NCBI GenBank assembly: GCA_964521865.1
Contig: CAZFTJ010000006.1
Coordinates: 128,509 to 192,508, forward strand
Length of the DNA stretch: 64,000 nucleotides
Direction of reading: 5' to 3'
Source: CAYSRJ01 sp964521865
Lineage (GTDB): Bacteria > Spirochaetota > B62-G9 > DRHN01
Part shown: positions 54,702-63,789 of the stretch, one piece after another
Position numbering within the stretch: position 1 is the stretch's first letter
Layout: every line of letters starts with the position of its first letter
Program-made: the position numbers and the translations under genes
Notes under the pieces: model-generated
What the model was told of the DNA's origin: nothing
The model's database searches: none
Seen by the model: the letters and a program-made list of their open reading frames with translations, nothing else

Positions 54702-54712
54702 AAAGGAGGTGA
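54702..54712 (+). promoter_or_regulatory. Orphan perfect Shine-Dalgarno upstream of the binding protein
   Basis: AAAGGAGGTGA sits 102 bases before the binding-protein ATG, which has its own TAAGGAGG site. The frame opened by the overlapping GTG is only 19 codons and has no counterpart at the other sites. Confidence 0.6.
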
Positions 54713-54814
54713 TTTGGGACGCAGCAGCCACATATTATTTTGATTTTCTTTTAAGCATCACATGATGAAGCGCTTGTCAAAGTTTAAATTTTATTTTTAA
54801 GGAGGAAATGTATT

Positions 54815-56191
54815 ATGAAGACAAAAATTTTTTTCTTTGCTTTAATCTCCCTGTTCTTTGTTTATACTCTCGCTTTCACAGAGGGTAAGAAAGCTGAGAA
54901 GATGAAAGAGCAGCCTCAGGTTGAAGTCGAAAAAACGGTAGATGAGGGTACAATTGTACTGAATTTCACACCGCCGAATCGATTGGTGGCTACAAATCAG
55001 TTTAAACCGATAGCGCCGAAGGCTGAAATGCGGCTGGGCATATTCGAGGTCTGGGACCTCCAGCTTCCTCGTCCTGCCTATGAGCTCGGTTACTTCAAAG
55101 ATTTGAATATTGAAATAACCTCGATAAAAGAATTTAATAAGGAAACCCCAATGATGGAGGCATTGGAACATGGCTCAGTTGATTCAGCAGGTACATGTGC
55201 ATTGGTAAGTGTTCCTCTTGCTAAAACTTTAAAAAAGATTGTTTGGGGGCCACCGTATGACGAATGGTGGGGAAATGCGGTCATGGCCCGCCCCGGCAAA
55301 TTCAAAACATATGATGACTTTTTAAAAGAGGTAGGTGATTCGGATGAAGCCGCTCGCTTAACCTGTCAACAGTTAAAAGGCAAGGTGCTGAATACCATGC
55401 TTGGAGCTGGGCACGAAAATTTCATACAGGCTGTTTTAGAACGCGGAGGTCTCACAATGAATGATGTTACCATTAACGACTTGCCGCATACAGAGGGAGC
55501 AGCAGCATTTATTCGCGGTGAAGGGGATTTTTTCCTCGGTGATTTGCCAGGAAGATACCGAGTAGCGGAAGCTGGGGCAATTCCCATAATCGACGGATCA
55601 CTTTTTGGACAGGAAGCCTGGTGCTTTGTGGGATATTTAATGAACAGGGACTGGCTCAATAAAAATGAAGAGACATCTCTTCGGTACTTAAGCGCCATGT
55701 ACCGTGTGGCGGATGTACTGAGCGGTCCCGATAAAGAAGTCGCGCTTGAAATAATGCGTGACGCGGTCAATCGAATGAGCGGAGCAAATTTTACTATGGC
55801 TCAGGCAAACATTGTAAATTCTCAGATAAGCCCCTGGCAGACTTTCGAAGAGGCAAAAGAAACATATTTCAACCCAAATCATAAATTTTACTGGAACAAT
55901 CGCGTTCAATACCTGATTGACTGGTACATTGAACAGGGAAAGATTAATCCTGGGGATGTTTCGGTTAAAGAACATAGTCGCGCGGAAGAACTCTTCAATA
56001 AATTGTGGAACTACAAGGTTCAATCTGAGAAAGATATGGCAATAGTAGTGGAAACATATAATTCTGGTAAGGTCAACAACAAGGAAAAAGTCCGAAGCTT
56101 GATAGAGCAGGCGAAGTGGAATTGGGACATACGAAATTATTTAGATGCGGCTAAATTAGCAGCTGAAGCTCGTTCTATAGCGGGTATTTGA
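54815..56191 (+). CDS. Solute-binding protein, taurine/nitrate type (SsuA-like)
   Basis: A 458-residue receptor. Signal peptide residues 1-22 (IFFFALISLFFVYTLAF), then the Lys/Glu linker EGKKAEKMKEQ. The mature part has MRLGIFEVWDLQLPRPAYEL, the hinge segment MMEALEHGSVDSAGTCALVS, and KETYFNPNHKFYWNNRVQYL, closely paralleling the cluster A binding protein. A C-terminal extension of about 70 residues (a charged helical stretch after YKVQSEKDMAIVVETYNSG) is absent there. A perfect hairpin follows the stop. Ligand unknown. Confidence 0.9.
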   Translation: MKTKIFFFALISLFFVYTLAFTEGKKAEKMKEQPQVEVEKTVDEGTIVLNFTPPNRLVATNQFKPIAPKAEMRLGIFEVWDLQLPRPAYELGYFKDLNIEITSIKEFNKETPMMEALEHGSVDSAGTCALVSVPLAKTLKKIVWGPPYDEWWGNAVMARPGKFKTYDDFLKEVGDSDEAARLTCQQLKGKVLNTMLGAGHENFIQAVLERGGLTMNDVTINDLPHTEGAAAFIRGEGDFFLGDLPGRYRVAEAGAIPIIDGSLFGQEAWCFVGYLMNRDWLNKNEETSLRYLSAMYRVADVLSGPDKEVALEIMRDAVNRMSGANFTMAQANIVNSQISPWQTFEEAKETYFNPNHKFYWNNRVQYLIDWYIEQGKINPGDVSVKEHSRAEELFNKLWNYKVQSEKDMAIVVETYNSGKVNNKEKVRSLIEQAKWNWDIRNYLDAAKLAAEARSIAGI

Positions 56192-56214
56192 GTAAAGAAG
56201 TGGTACATCGGTTT

Positions 56215-56253
56215 CAGGGGTTAGACATCTGCAGTCTAACCCCTGTGTTTTGA
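56215..56253 (+). terminator. Hairpin with T-tract after the binding-protein gene
   Basis: CAGGGGTTAGAC pairs perfectly with GTCTAACCCCTG around ATCTGCA, followed by TGTTTTGA. Strong terminator or 3'-stabilising structure. Confidence 0.88.
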
Positions 56254-56398
56254 GAAATATTATGATCGTCGGTTTCCAATTTTCAATACATTTATGCATC
56301 CAATCGGAGAAGAAATTACTGACAATTTTCTTTCTCAATTAACAATCGATGTTCAGAGTGCAAATGAAAGTATATATAAATGAGACAAGGGGTTAAAA

Positions 56399-57619
56399 AT
56401 GAGTTTTAATATTCATGATTTTTTTAAAGATAAAAAGCCTCCAAAATTAGACAAGAAAATGCCCGTAACCGAATTTTCAAAGCGAATTGACTTAATTCGG
56501 CACGAATTGAAGGCTCGTAATTTAGACGTGTGTTACGCGTACGGAAATGAGTATCGTCCAGGCGATATAGGCTGGCTTACTGGATATGACCCACATATTG
56601 AATCTTCTGCTGTTATCGTAGGAAAGAAAAATGTCATAATACTAGGATCGCCTGACGCTTATTACTATGCGAACGAAATGATAAAGATTGGTGAATTTTT
56701 ATGTTTGCAAGGGGCGGGTATACCTGCTGCCGATTACCCTGGCTACAACTGGATTAGTCTTGAAGAAGCATTCAGTAAAGCGAGTGGTGGTAAAGTAAAA
56801 AAAATTGGTATATTAAGTCCATTTACTTTCATACCTTTTCAGGAAATGGAAGATATTCGAGCGGCTATATCCGGAGAAATTATTGATCTTTCTGCATGGA
56901 TGTTACAGTTACGCTATAAAAAAAGTGCAATAGAACTTGAAATGATGAAAATAGCAGCAGAAATTGCAAGCCTTGGAATTGAAGCAGCCATAAAGGCAGT
57001 TAAGCCGGGTCTCACTGAATTGCAAATAGCTGCATATGCAGATTTTACAATGAAGTGGTTCGGGGCTGATAGATTGGGATTTACTACTATTGTGATGTCT
57101 GGTGATAGAGTTTCGGTAAATATCGGTCGGGCAACAGATAGAATAATTGAAAGAGGAGATTTTGTTATTATTGGAGTGAGTGCACGATATGAAGGCTTGA
57201 ATGCCGCTTTAGGACGCACTCTGATCGCTGGTGATGATACAAATAGTGATAAAATGAAAATTCTTGAGCACGGATCAAAAGCCTACGAGCGTGCTGTGAG
57301 CAAATTAAAATGGAGAGGAATTGCACGGGATGTTGATTTGGCAAGCAGACAGTATCTTGCAAGTGTCGGATTTGAGCAATTTTACAATATTGGGCATGGT
57401 ATCGGTTGGACTGAATGTTTTGAGGAAAAAATAGTTTCCCAAAATTCTGATTATAAATTTCCCAAAGGTATTGCTGTGCAAATTGATGTTTCTGTAAAAC
57501 CAAAATCTTATTATGGATTAGATGCGAATAAAGTGGGTTTGCGAATTGAAGATCCGTATATCATTGATCATGACGGAGTCACGGAACGTCTGACAAATTT
57601 ACCCCTGCTATTCAACTAA
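56399..57619 (+). CDS. Creatinase/M24-fold protein without metal ligands
   Basis: A 406-residue pita-bread-fold protein. Where metallo-aminopeptidases have DxG...D..RT, this protein reads VIIGVSARYEGLNAALGRTL, so both Asp ligands are gone. GHGIGWTECFEE keeps the active-site His, QIDVSVKP has Asp in place of the first Glu ligand, and RIEDPYIID keeps the second Glu. As for 19296, a metal-free creatinase-like hydrolase is the best family guess. It follows the cluster B importer as 19296 follows the cluster A methyltransferase, so the two probably have matching roles on different substrates. Confidence 0.82.
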   Translation: MSFNIHDFFKDKKPPKLDKKMPVTEFSKRIDLIRHELKARNLDVCYAYGNEYRPGDIGWLTGYDPHIESSAVIVGKKNVIILGSPDAYYYANEMIKIGEFLCLQGAGIPAADYPGYNWISLEEAFSKASGGKVKKIGILSPFTFIPFQEMEDIRAAISGEIIDLSAWMLQLRYKKSAIELEMMKIAAEIASLGIEAAIKAVKPGLTELQIAAYADFTMKWFGADRLGFTTIVMSGDRVSVNIGRATDRIIERGDFVIIGVSARYEGLNAALGRTLIAGDDTNSDKMKILEHGSKAYERAVSKLKWRGIARDVDLASRQYLASVGFEQFYNIGHGIGWTECFEEKIVSQNSDYKFPKGIAVQIDVSVKPKSYYGLDANKVGLRIEDPYIIDHDGVTERLTNLPLLFN

Positions 57620-57644
57620 AAGTGAAAAAATTAGTTAACCTTAA

Positions 57645-58172
57645 ATGTATCTCCGGTGTTTGTACGATTGTGGTGATATTTTTTTCTTTTCCACAAAATT
57701 GTACTCACAAGAAGTGGGAATAATCGTTGAGGTTGTTGATTGGCGCACATTAAAAATCGCATTTGATGATATCGTTGAGGAAGTAAGACTGTTAGGGATA
57801 GATATTCCTGAAGATGTACATAATCAGAAAGAATTGAAAATAAATAAAAATATCGAGAAGTTACGGGAAAGAGCTAAGAGCCATATACAAAGTTTGGTAG
57901 AAAATGGCCTTCCCGTTTTAGTTGAGTTTGATGAAAAAAAGATGGATTCGGATGGCAGACTCTTGGCGTATGTTTGTTTTACGAAATGCAGCTGCATAAG
58001 CAGGGTGTATCTCGACAGAGATGGGTTTGAATGTGAAATGTTAAACGAAAACATGCTACGAAATGGTTTCGCATTTATCAGAATTAGCCCACCAAATGAG
58101 AAATATGCAGATACTTTATTTCAGGCATATTTGTATGCACAAGAAAATGGGGTGGGCATGTGGCAAAGATGA
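57645..58172 (+). CDS. Staphylococcal-nuclease-like (SNase) domain protein
   Basis: A 175-residue protein with a thermonuclease OB-fold from about residue 20 on. Active-site equivalents Arg35, Asp40 and Glu43 are present in VRLLGIDIPED, and Arg87 in DSDGRLLAYV. The Ca ligand Asp21 of the DGDT motif is replaced: the segment reads VVDWRTLKI. Nuclease activity may therefore be weak or absent. The start is uncertain because no ribosome site is seen and a usual secretion signal is not clear. Its place in a catabolic operon is odd; it may be a passenger gene. Confidence 0.75.
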   Translation: MYLRCLYDCGDIFFFSTKLYSQEVGIIVEVVDWRTLKIAFDDIVEEVRLLGIDIPEDVHNQKELKINKNIEKLRERAKSHIQSLVENGLPVLVEFDEKKMDSDGRLLAYVCFTKCSCISRVYLDRDGFECEMLNENMLRNGFAFIRISPPNEKYADTLFQAYLYAQENGVGMWQR

Positions 58173-58331
58173 AATACAGGTGCTTCCGTTTCGAAATTAT
58201 TAATTTTTTTAACTATGCAATATGTACTCATCTAACATTTTGCATACGTGTATAGCAAATCATGTTACTCTATATTTACATTGTAACAGTTCGTGGTGAG
58301 TAAATAATTCCTTGGAAAGGGGGATAATAAA

Positions 58332-59126
58332 ATGACAAAACTCATTGATCTCACCTTAAAAATAAAAGAGGGTTCTGTAATAAACCATCCCAATCATCCA
58401 CGTGCACCGCTGCTCTGGAGTAATCAACGCCATGATGTTACCCAGCATGTATTTACTCACTATTGGAATGAAGAGAATATGCCACTCTACGATGGACTAC
58501 CAAAGGAAGCTGGGCAAGGTGGAAAGGGCCACGGTTGGGCAAGCGAACAGCTGCTTGTCGGAACCCATATGGGTACACATATCGATGCTCCGTACCATTT
58601 TGAAAGTGATCCTCAACAGGATGCAGCATCAATTACTCTGGAGCAGGCATTCGGAGATGCAATTATGCTGGATCTGCGTAAAGCCTGCAAGGAAGGCAGG
58701 CATGCCATTACTATGGAGGAATTGGACGAAGCAGAAGACAAAAGCGGTGAAACCGTTAAATCAGATGATATTGTGATTCTCCATACAGGACATACAGCAA
58801 AGTACGCCTACGGTCCAAGAGCGAGTGTTGAAAAGTATGCCACTCTGTATTCAGGTCTTGCTCACGATGCTTCACTGTGGTTCATTAAGCGCATGGTAAA
58901 GCTTGTCGGTATTGACGGACCGAATGTAGATTGTCATGATATGATTTGTACTGCCCATGTGAATTTTCTTCTTCGAAAAAGGATAGGAAAAGAGCCGATA
59001 CTGATGGTGGAAAACTTAGCTAATTTAGAAACCATATCTGTTAATCGGTTTACCTTTATAGCATTTCCTTTGCCAATTGTAAGAGGGTCCGGCTCTCCTG
59101 TGAGGGCTGTGGCAATGATTCAATGA
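58332..59126 (+). CDS. Cyclase-family metal hydrolase (kynurenine formamidase-like)
   Basis: A 264-residue hydrolase of the cyclase family (Pfam Cyclase). The metal motif HxGTHxDxPxH is intact as HMGTHIDAPYHF at about 78-89, and the late segment IDGPNVDCHD supplies further ligands. Family enzymes open cyclic amides or hydrolyse N-formyl groups (kynurenine formamidase, isatin hydrolase). In cluster B it may open a ring or an amide of the imported compound before the M24 protein or amidohydrolase acts. A GGAAAGGGGG site precedes the ATG. Cluster A has no equivalent. Confidence 0.88.
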   Translation: MTKLIDLTLKIKEGSVINHPNHPRAPLLWSNQRHDVTQHVFTHYWNEENMPLYDGLPKEAGQGGKGHGWASEQLLVGTHMGTHIDAPYHFESDPQQDAASITLEQAFGDAIMLDLRKACKEGRHAITMEELDEAEDKSGETVKSDDIVILHTGHTAKYAYGPRASVEKYATLYSGLAHDASLWFIKRMVKLVGIDGPNVDCHDMICTAHVNFLLRKRIGKEPILMVENLANLETISVNRFTFIAFPLPIVRGSGSPVRAVAMIQ

Positions 59127-59172
59127 TTAACAATTCTCATCAAATAATTTTTTATTTGGGAGGTAGAGAAAA

Positions 59173-59484
59173 ATGCAGAAAGTATTCGTTATGTACAGAT
59201 TAAAACCGGGAGTATCAATCGAGGATTATCGAAAATGGTCTGTGGAAGTTGATCAGAGAGTCACACCTTTTCAACCTGGAGTTCATCGGTTTGAAGTGTA
59301 TGAGATCGAGGGTGCGGAAAAGGGGGAATCACCCTATATGATCGTAGAGGATATTGATGTTGACAGCTGGGGAGAGTGGCAAAGGGTAGTGGCAAGCGAT
59401 GCAATGAAAAAAGTTGTGAGTGATTGGGGAAATTACGGTGATGAGACTACGCTTACCGTAATTTACGGTAAAAAGATAAAATAA
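59173..59484 (+). CDS. Dimeric alpha/beta-barrel protein (EthD/REDY-like)
   Basis: A 103-residue protein with the FVMYRLKPGVSIEDYRKWSV start of the EthD/HapK-type ferredoxin-like barrels, which form dimers and bind small aromatic or keto compounds. YMIVEDIDVDSWGEWQRVV supplies the second half of the barrel. The ribosome site GGGAGG is good and the gap to the cyclase gene is 46 bases. Function unknown; such proteins are often isomerases or accessory factors in degradation operons. Confidence 0.78.
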   Translation: MQKVFVMYRLKPGVSIEDYRKWSVEVDQRVTPFQPGVHRFEVYEIEGAEKGESPYMIVEDIDVDSWGEWQRVVASDAMKKVVSDWGNYGDETTLTVIYGKKIK

Positions 59485-59661
59485 TACTCGGACCTTATTG
59501 ATATTGAGTCTGAGTACACCCAGCTCATATCAACCGAATAGTAACTGTTGAGAAGTGATGCTCTATTATTTTTAAAGAACTGAATAATGTACAAATGCAA
59601 TGAAAAATATTTTTAAGGAATTATATAATTAACTTTGCATCATTAATTAAGGGAATATAAA

Positions 59662-60513
59662 ATGGGAAACCAAAAAAAATGGCCCGTTATTGATACCCAC
59701 ACCCATATCGGTGCAATCCCGGGTATGATATTTACCGGTGATATGGTTGTACGGGAATTAGACAAGGCAGGATTTGATAAGACTATAGGAATACGAATGA
59801 TAGCTGGTGGCGGCGGGCCATTCGGCGCATCACCTGAGCATAATCCATATAACGGTAATGACTACATTGCCCAAATGCAGAGTAATTATCCTGACAGGAT
59901 AATCGGTTTTTGTATGGTCGATTTCTTTGACCAGAATATAGGTACGATCGGATGGAAAGCCGGAGTTACAAAACTTGTAGATAAAAATAATGCAGTCGAA
60001 GAGCTCAGGAGGGCGATAGGGGAGCTTAAATTGAATGGACTGTTTATGCATCCTGATTTTCAGGGATACGCACCGAACAATCTAGAGTTTGTCGGCCAGG
60101 TTCTTGATACTTTGGTAGAGCTTCAGAAAGAGGAGGGGCGATCACTACCAGTTCTTGTGCACGGAGTAGGAAATAATCTCCACTACACGGTACCAGAGCA
60201 GATTGGTGGTCTTGCTCAGAGTTATCCCGAGCTTTTCTTCATCATTCCCGAACTTGGATGGATGCTTATGGCCGATGCAATGATTGCTGTTGCGAAAGAC
60301 CACGAAAATATATACCTGGAATTGATGCTTAATGTAAATATTCTTGCTACGAGAAGAGCAGTTAAGGAAATTGGTGCGCACCGCCTTACACTGGGCACTG
60401 ATGCACCTTGGGGTAGCTATTCACTTGGGAGGAAGATGATCGAGGAGATAGCTTCTCCAAAGGAATGCGAACTTATTATGGGTGGTACTATAGCGGAGTT
60501 GCTGGGGATCTAG
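59662..60513 (+). CDS. Amidohydrolase-family (Amidohydro_2) hydrolase
   Basis: A 283-residue TIM-barrel metal hydrolase. VIDTHTHIG (about 9-17) has the two metal His, VLVHGVGNNLHY and FFIIPELGW mark middle strands, and LGTDAPWGS (about 249-257) has the catalytic-type Asp. It is the cluster B counterpart of the amidohydrolase at 14961 but is only distantly similar. It ends cluster B; the following 430 bases have no gene. Confidence 0.88.
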   Translation: MGNQKKWPVIDTHTHIGAIPGMIFTGDMVVRELDKAGFDKTIGIRMIAGGGGPFGASPEHNPYNGNDYIAQMQSNYPDRIIGFCMVDFFDQNIGTIGWKAGVTKLVDKNNAVEELRRAIGELKLNGLFMHPDFQGYAPNNLEFVGQVLDTLVELQKEEGRSLPVLVHGVGNNLHYTVPEQIGGLAQSYPELFFIIPELGWMLMADAMIAVAKDHENIYLELMLNVNILATRRAVKEIGAHRLTLGTDAPWGSYSLGRKMIEEIASPKECELIMGGTIAELLGI

Positions 60514-60945
60514 AAATAATTGGGAGAATGATCTTGTGTGTTTAAAATTAGTTTGAAAAATAATAAATAAAGTCGGGTTATTCTTTTATGGTAGTCATGG
60601 TTTATCCCCAGTATGCTACAGAATCTTTTCCGATAATTGATAGGAATTTATTGATAGAATTGTTCTGCTTGATGCATATTCTGATGAAAGTTGCCACTCA
60701 ATACTCCATCTATTTACTGATAGCAAATTATAATTCAGCAGTTCAAAAAAACACATATGTCAGTGCAGAAAATTAATGGCATTGCTCCTGGGGGCTCAGA
60801 AAATAATATTTTTCCTCTCAAGTCCTTGTTCAATTCTCATTCTGATTTATTACTTTATCCCAAAAATGATATTTTTTCAAAAATCCAGACAGCTTGAGAC
60901 TTTCTGATCAGCATGCCCCAGACCAAGCCCGGAGGGGTTTCGCAA
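60514..60945. other. Gene-free stretch after cluster B
   Basis: No credible gene or structure is seen up to the end of the IS110-like remnant. The last ~60 bases are GC-richer and probably belong to that element. Confidence 0.5.
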
Positions 60946-62034
60946 TCAATTTCCAAGCTCTACGCTCAGCGAACTAACGCGCTTACCCTGAGGTGGACAA
61001 AACCTTGCCTTCGATTTGGCTCTTAGGTACATTTCACCTTTCTTCAAGATCCAATACGTCGCCTCTTCAAGATGACGGGCTACCGCTCCACCTGCCTTCT
61101 GATGCCCTTTTCGTTTACGAATACGCAAAGTACAGTTGAGTAGCGTGAGAAAATGCATGAAATCGTTGAGCTCAGCACACCGCATTTAAAGCCTCCATAT
61201 AGGCCCATTTCAAATACCGATTGAAATCAGACCGTACTCTCCCATCTGGAGTCTTGTCTCCCGATGCATGCACACGAGGTGTGGCGCCTTCATAAGACGC
61301 CGATTGGGAAGTAGAAGGAAATCGTTCTATCTCCCCAATCTCAACCAGGATAACCATTGCCGGGATGAAACCAACTCCCGGCAGTGTCTGCAAGAGTCCA
61401 GTTCCCGGCAGGAAGAAAAAGTATCCCGCATCCTGTTCTCAAAGCGTTCAGTCTGTTGTTCTATCATATCAAGGTGAGAGAGGAGTTGTTCAAGGCCACA
61501 TCTGGTGTGGAGGAAAATACTTCAACGTTTGCTGAATCTGCTCCCTGCCACAGTTCACAAACACATCGCTCATTCCTCAATACTCACTCCGTACTTTGAC
61601 AATGTCGCGTGAATACGGTTTTTCAGTCTCGTTCGTTGCTGGCTCAACACCATACGGGTTCAGGGTAAATCCCGCATGTCACGAAGTTCTCATGGCGGAA
61701 TCCAAACAGCTGGTAATGTACCGGTTCGCTGAAGACAATTCAGTCCATGACAATCGAGTCTATCCGTCTTGTTCACTATGGCCGCCATGAGCATTGCCTT
61801 GCGCGCATGAACTAGCTTTGGCAGCATCCCGGCTGCTCCCACTTCATATACGATCCAGTACCAGTTGCCCACAGTCTCGATTGCAACAGGAGACCCCGGC
61901 TCACATTGACTCAGAAACTCTGCAAATGCTCCTTGACGATGCTCAATCCGGGTTTCCCGAAGCACCTTCCCACTCTCGTTTTCTACAGATGCGAAAGTGT
62001 ATCGCTTGTGACAGTCAAATGCGATATAATTCAC
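60946..62034 (-). pseudogene. IS110-family transposase, decayed
   Basis: The GTG at 62034 (minus strand, AGGAGG just upstream) opens YIAFDCHKRYTFASVENESG, then AIETVGNWYWIVYE and NKTDRLDCHGL, the DEDD N-terminal domain. The frame is lost near 61690; LSQQRTRLKNRIHATLSKYG and HLDMIEQQTERFENRM continue in other frames with stops between. The C-terminal Transposase_20 domain appears in two frames (LPGVGFIPAMVILVEIG, then LEEATYWILKKGEMYL). At least three frameshifts or stops, so inactive. A perfect hairpin, ATGCTGCTTGCCAGCAGCAT, lies upstream near 62122-62141. Confidence 0.85.
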
Positions 62035-62211
62035 TTGTTGCGCCTCCTTTCTGCCAAGCTTTTTTCCTGGGGTGTAGAATAACCTATAATAAAGGCACTT
62101 TGTCAAGAGACAAATTTCCCCCATGCTGCTGGCAAGCAGCATTTTTTTCTTATGCAAAGTAACGCCGACCAGCGCCGAAAGCCGCTCCCCTTCCCTGACT
62201 CGTTCTTTCAC

Positions 62212-62513
62212 TGTTCGGTGGAGATTCTTACTGAACCTGCACCAAACTTATAAAAGGGATTGATACAGGGGTCGTCCTGTTACCCCCTGTACTGATAATC
62301 ATACAGCAGTATTATCAAACCCAGAAAAGTATCGGTACCCGACCGGCCTCATTCTCAGACTCAAGGGGTCTCAACAAGCCCCAGTTATCAAGGAGATACC
62401 GGCAGGGGCAGTTCAGAAACTGTAAAAGAGCATGTTTACGCATCGGCCGACCTATTCTTTTTCAGCGGGGAACACGGCGCCCAATCTATTCGAAGACCAC
62501 CGCGAGGGGCCAG
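62212..62513. other. Spacer between the two IS110-family elements
   Basis: GC-rich, no coding frame of note. It should contain the right end of the element at 62514 and the left end of the decayed one, but I cannot place the borders. Confidence 0.5.
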
Positions 62514-63582
62514 TTACAATGAGGGTGTCACCGCCTTCCCTTCTGCATAGTCCTTGGAAAATCGAAACAGAAGCTCCTCCTTGTATTCTACGTGGTGTTT
62601 CATCACATGAAAAGCAGCCTGGGCAAGCTTGTGGGCAATGATTGAACGGGCTACCAGACGTACCACCTTTCTCCTCTTCGCAGCCAGCCTCTCGTACAAC
62701 CTTCGTATCTGGGGGTAGTACCGAATGGCCATAATTGATGCCTGGGAGAATGCCCATTTCAGATACCGGTTTCCCTGTTTACTGTTGGGGCTTCGATACG
62801 CTTTTCCTGAGGATTGGTGGATGCCGGGCACCACACGACTGTAAGAACAGAATGCCCGGGCGTGTGCAAAACGGTCAATGTCTCCCACCTCGTAGAGAAT
62901 GGTGAGTGCGAGTATATCACCAATACCGGGAACGGTTCGCAAGAGAGAGAACGTGGAATCCTGCCGTGCTCTCTCAAACAGTGCTTTCTCGATGTGCCTA
63001 ATCTGTTCAGTCAACAGCTCTATGCGTTGCAGCTCCATGGTTGCCTTGACGCGTACAAAAGGATGGTGGTAGAGCTCGTGCATCTCCTTCTCACTCAGAT
63101 GCTTCACCGAATTACGGTCAAACCCCTGGATGTTGTACTTGAGAAGCATACGGTTTATGGCCCCGTACTCTGTGGCCCGTTTCGTGACCAGACGGATGCG
63201 CTCTCGCACCAAGTCCCTCACCGGACGAAGCTCATAGGGGTAGATGTACGCCTCGGGAATAAGCCGTCCCCGCAGCAGTTTCGCCAACGTGAATGCATCC
63301 CAGGTGTCGGTTTTTCTTCTTTGACCAGGTAATTGCTTTCAGACCCAGCGTGTGGGCCAGCTTCACCTCGTAGTCGTACTTCTGAAGACCGTACACAAGC
63401 CATTCCCAGTTGATGGTCGACTCCGCTACAACCTCAAGGAAACTCCTGTAAGGACGAAGCGCAGCCTCGATGGACTCGAAATCATTGTCCATCTTCATGT
63501 CCAGCAGTTTGTGATCATCCTCGTTGATGAGACACACGTGAGTTTTTCTTGCACCAAGATCGATTCCGCAGTAGAATTGCAT
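62514..63582 (-). pseudogene. IS110-family transposase with a one-base frameshift
   Basis: The ATG at 63582 (minus strand) follows AAAGGAGGT. The N-terminal DEDD domain begins MQFYCGIDLGARKTHVCL (Asp8), with AESTINWEWLVYGL after it. The frame breaks at an A-run near 63318: the expected KTDTWDAFTLAKLLRGRL is one base out of register, consistent with one extra A. From there the rest is intact (LLRTVPGIGDILALTILYEV, YSRVVPGIHQSSGKAY with the catalytic-type Ser, GNRYLKWAF). Either a recent loss of function, a sequencing error in a homopolymer, or frameshifted expression. Otherwise full length, about 355 residues. Confidence 0.85.
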
Positions 63583-63599
63583 TACGCACCTCCTTTGGT

Positions 63600-63745
63600 T
63601 GAAAGGTTTTGGGACCTCTTACGAGGATCCCGTTTTAAGATCTGAAGAGCAGATCTTATGGGAAGATGGTAATCCCAATACTGGGAACCATCAAGCCCCT
63701 TCATAACCCATGCCGAAGGGGGTGCCTTTAATAATTATCTCGCTT
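63600..63745 (-). ncRNA. Candidate IS110 bridge RNA region
   Basis: Directly upstream of the IS110 transposase start lie four consecutive stem-loops: CCCCTTC...GAAGGGG, GATGGT TCCCA...TGGGA TTACCATC, AAGATCTG CTCTT CAGATCTT, and GGGATCCTC GTAA GAGGTCCC. IS110-group elements encode their guide (bridge) RNA in this upstream non-coding end, with internal loops that pair with target and donor DNA. The exact RNA ends and guide loops are not determined. Confidence 0.5.
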
Positions 63746-63789
63746 AGCATGGAGACGCAGCGTTTTCATACTATCAATTTAGTTTGAAA

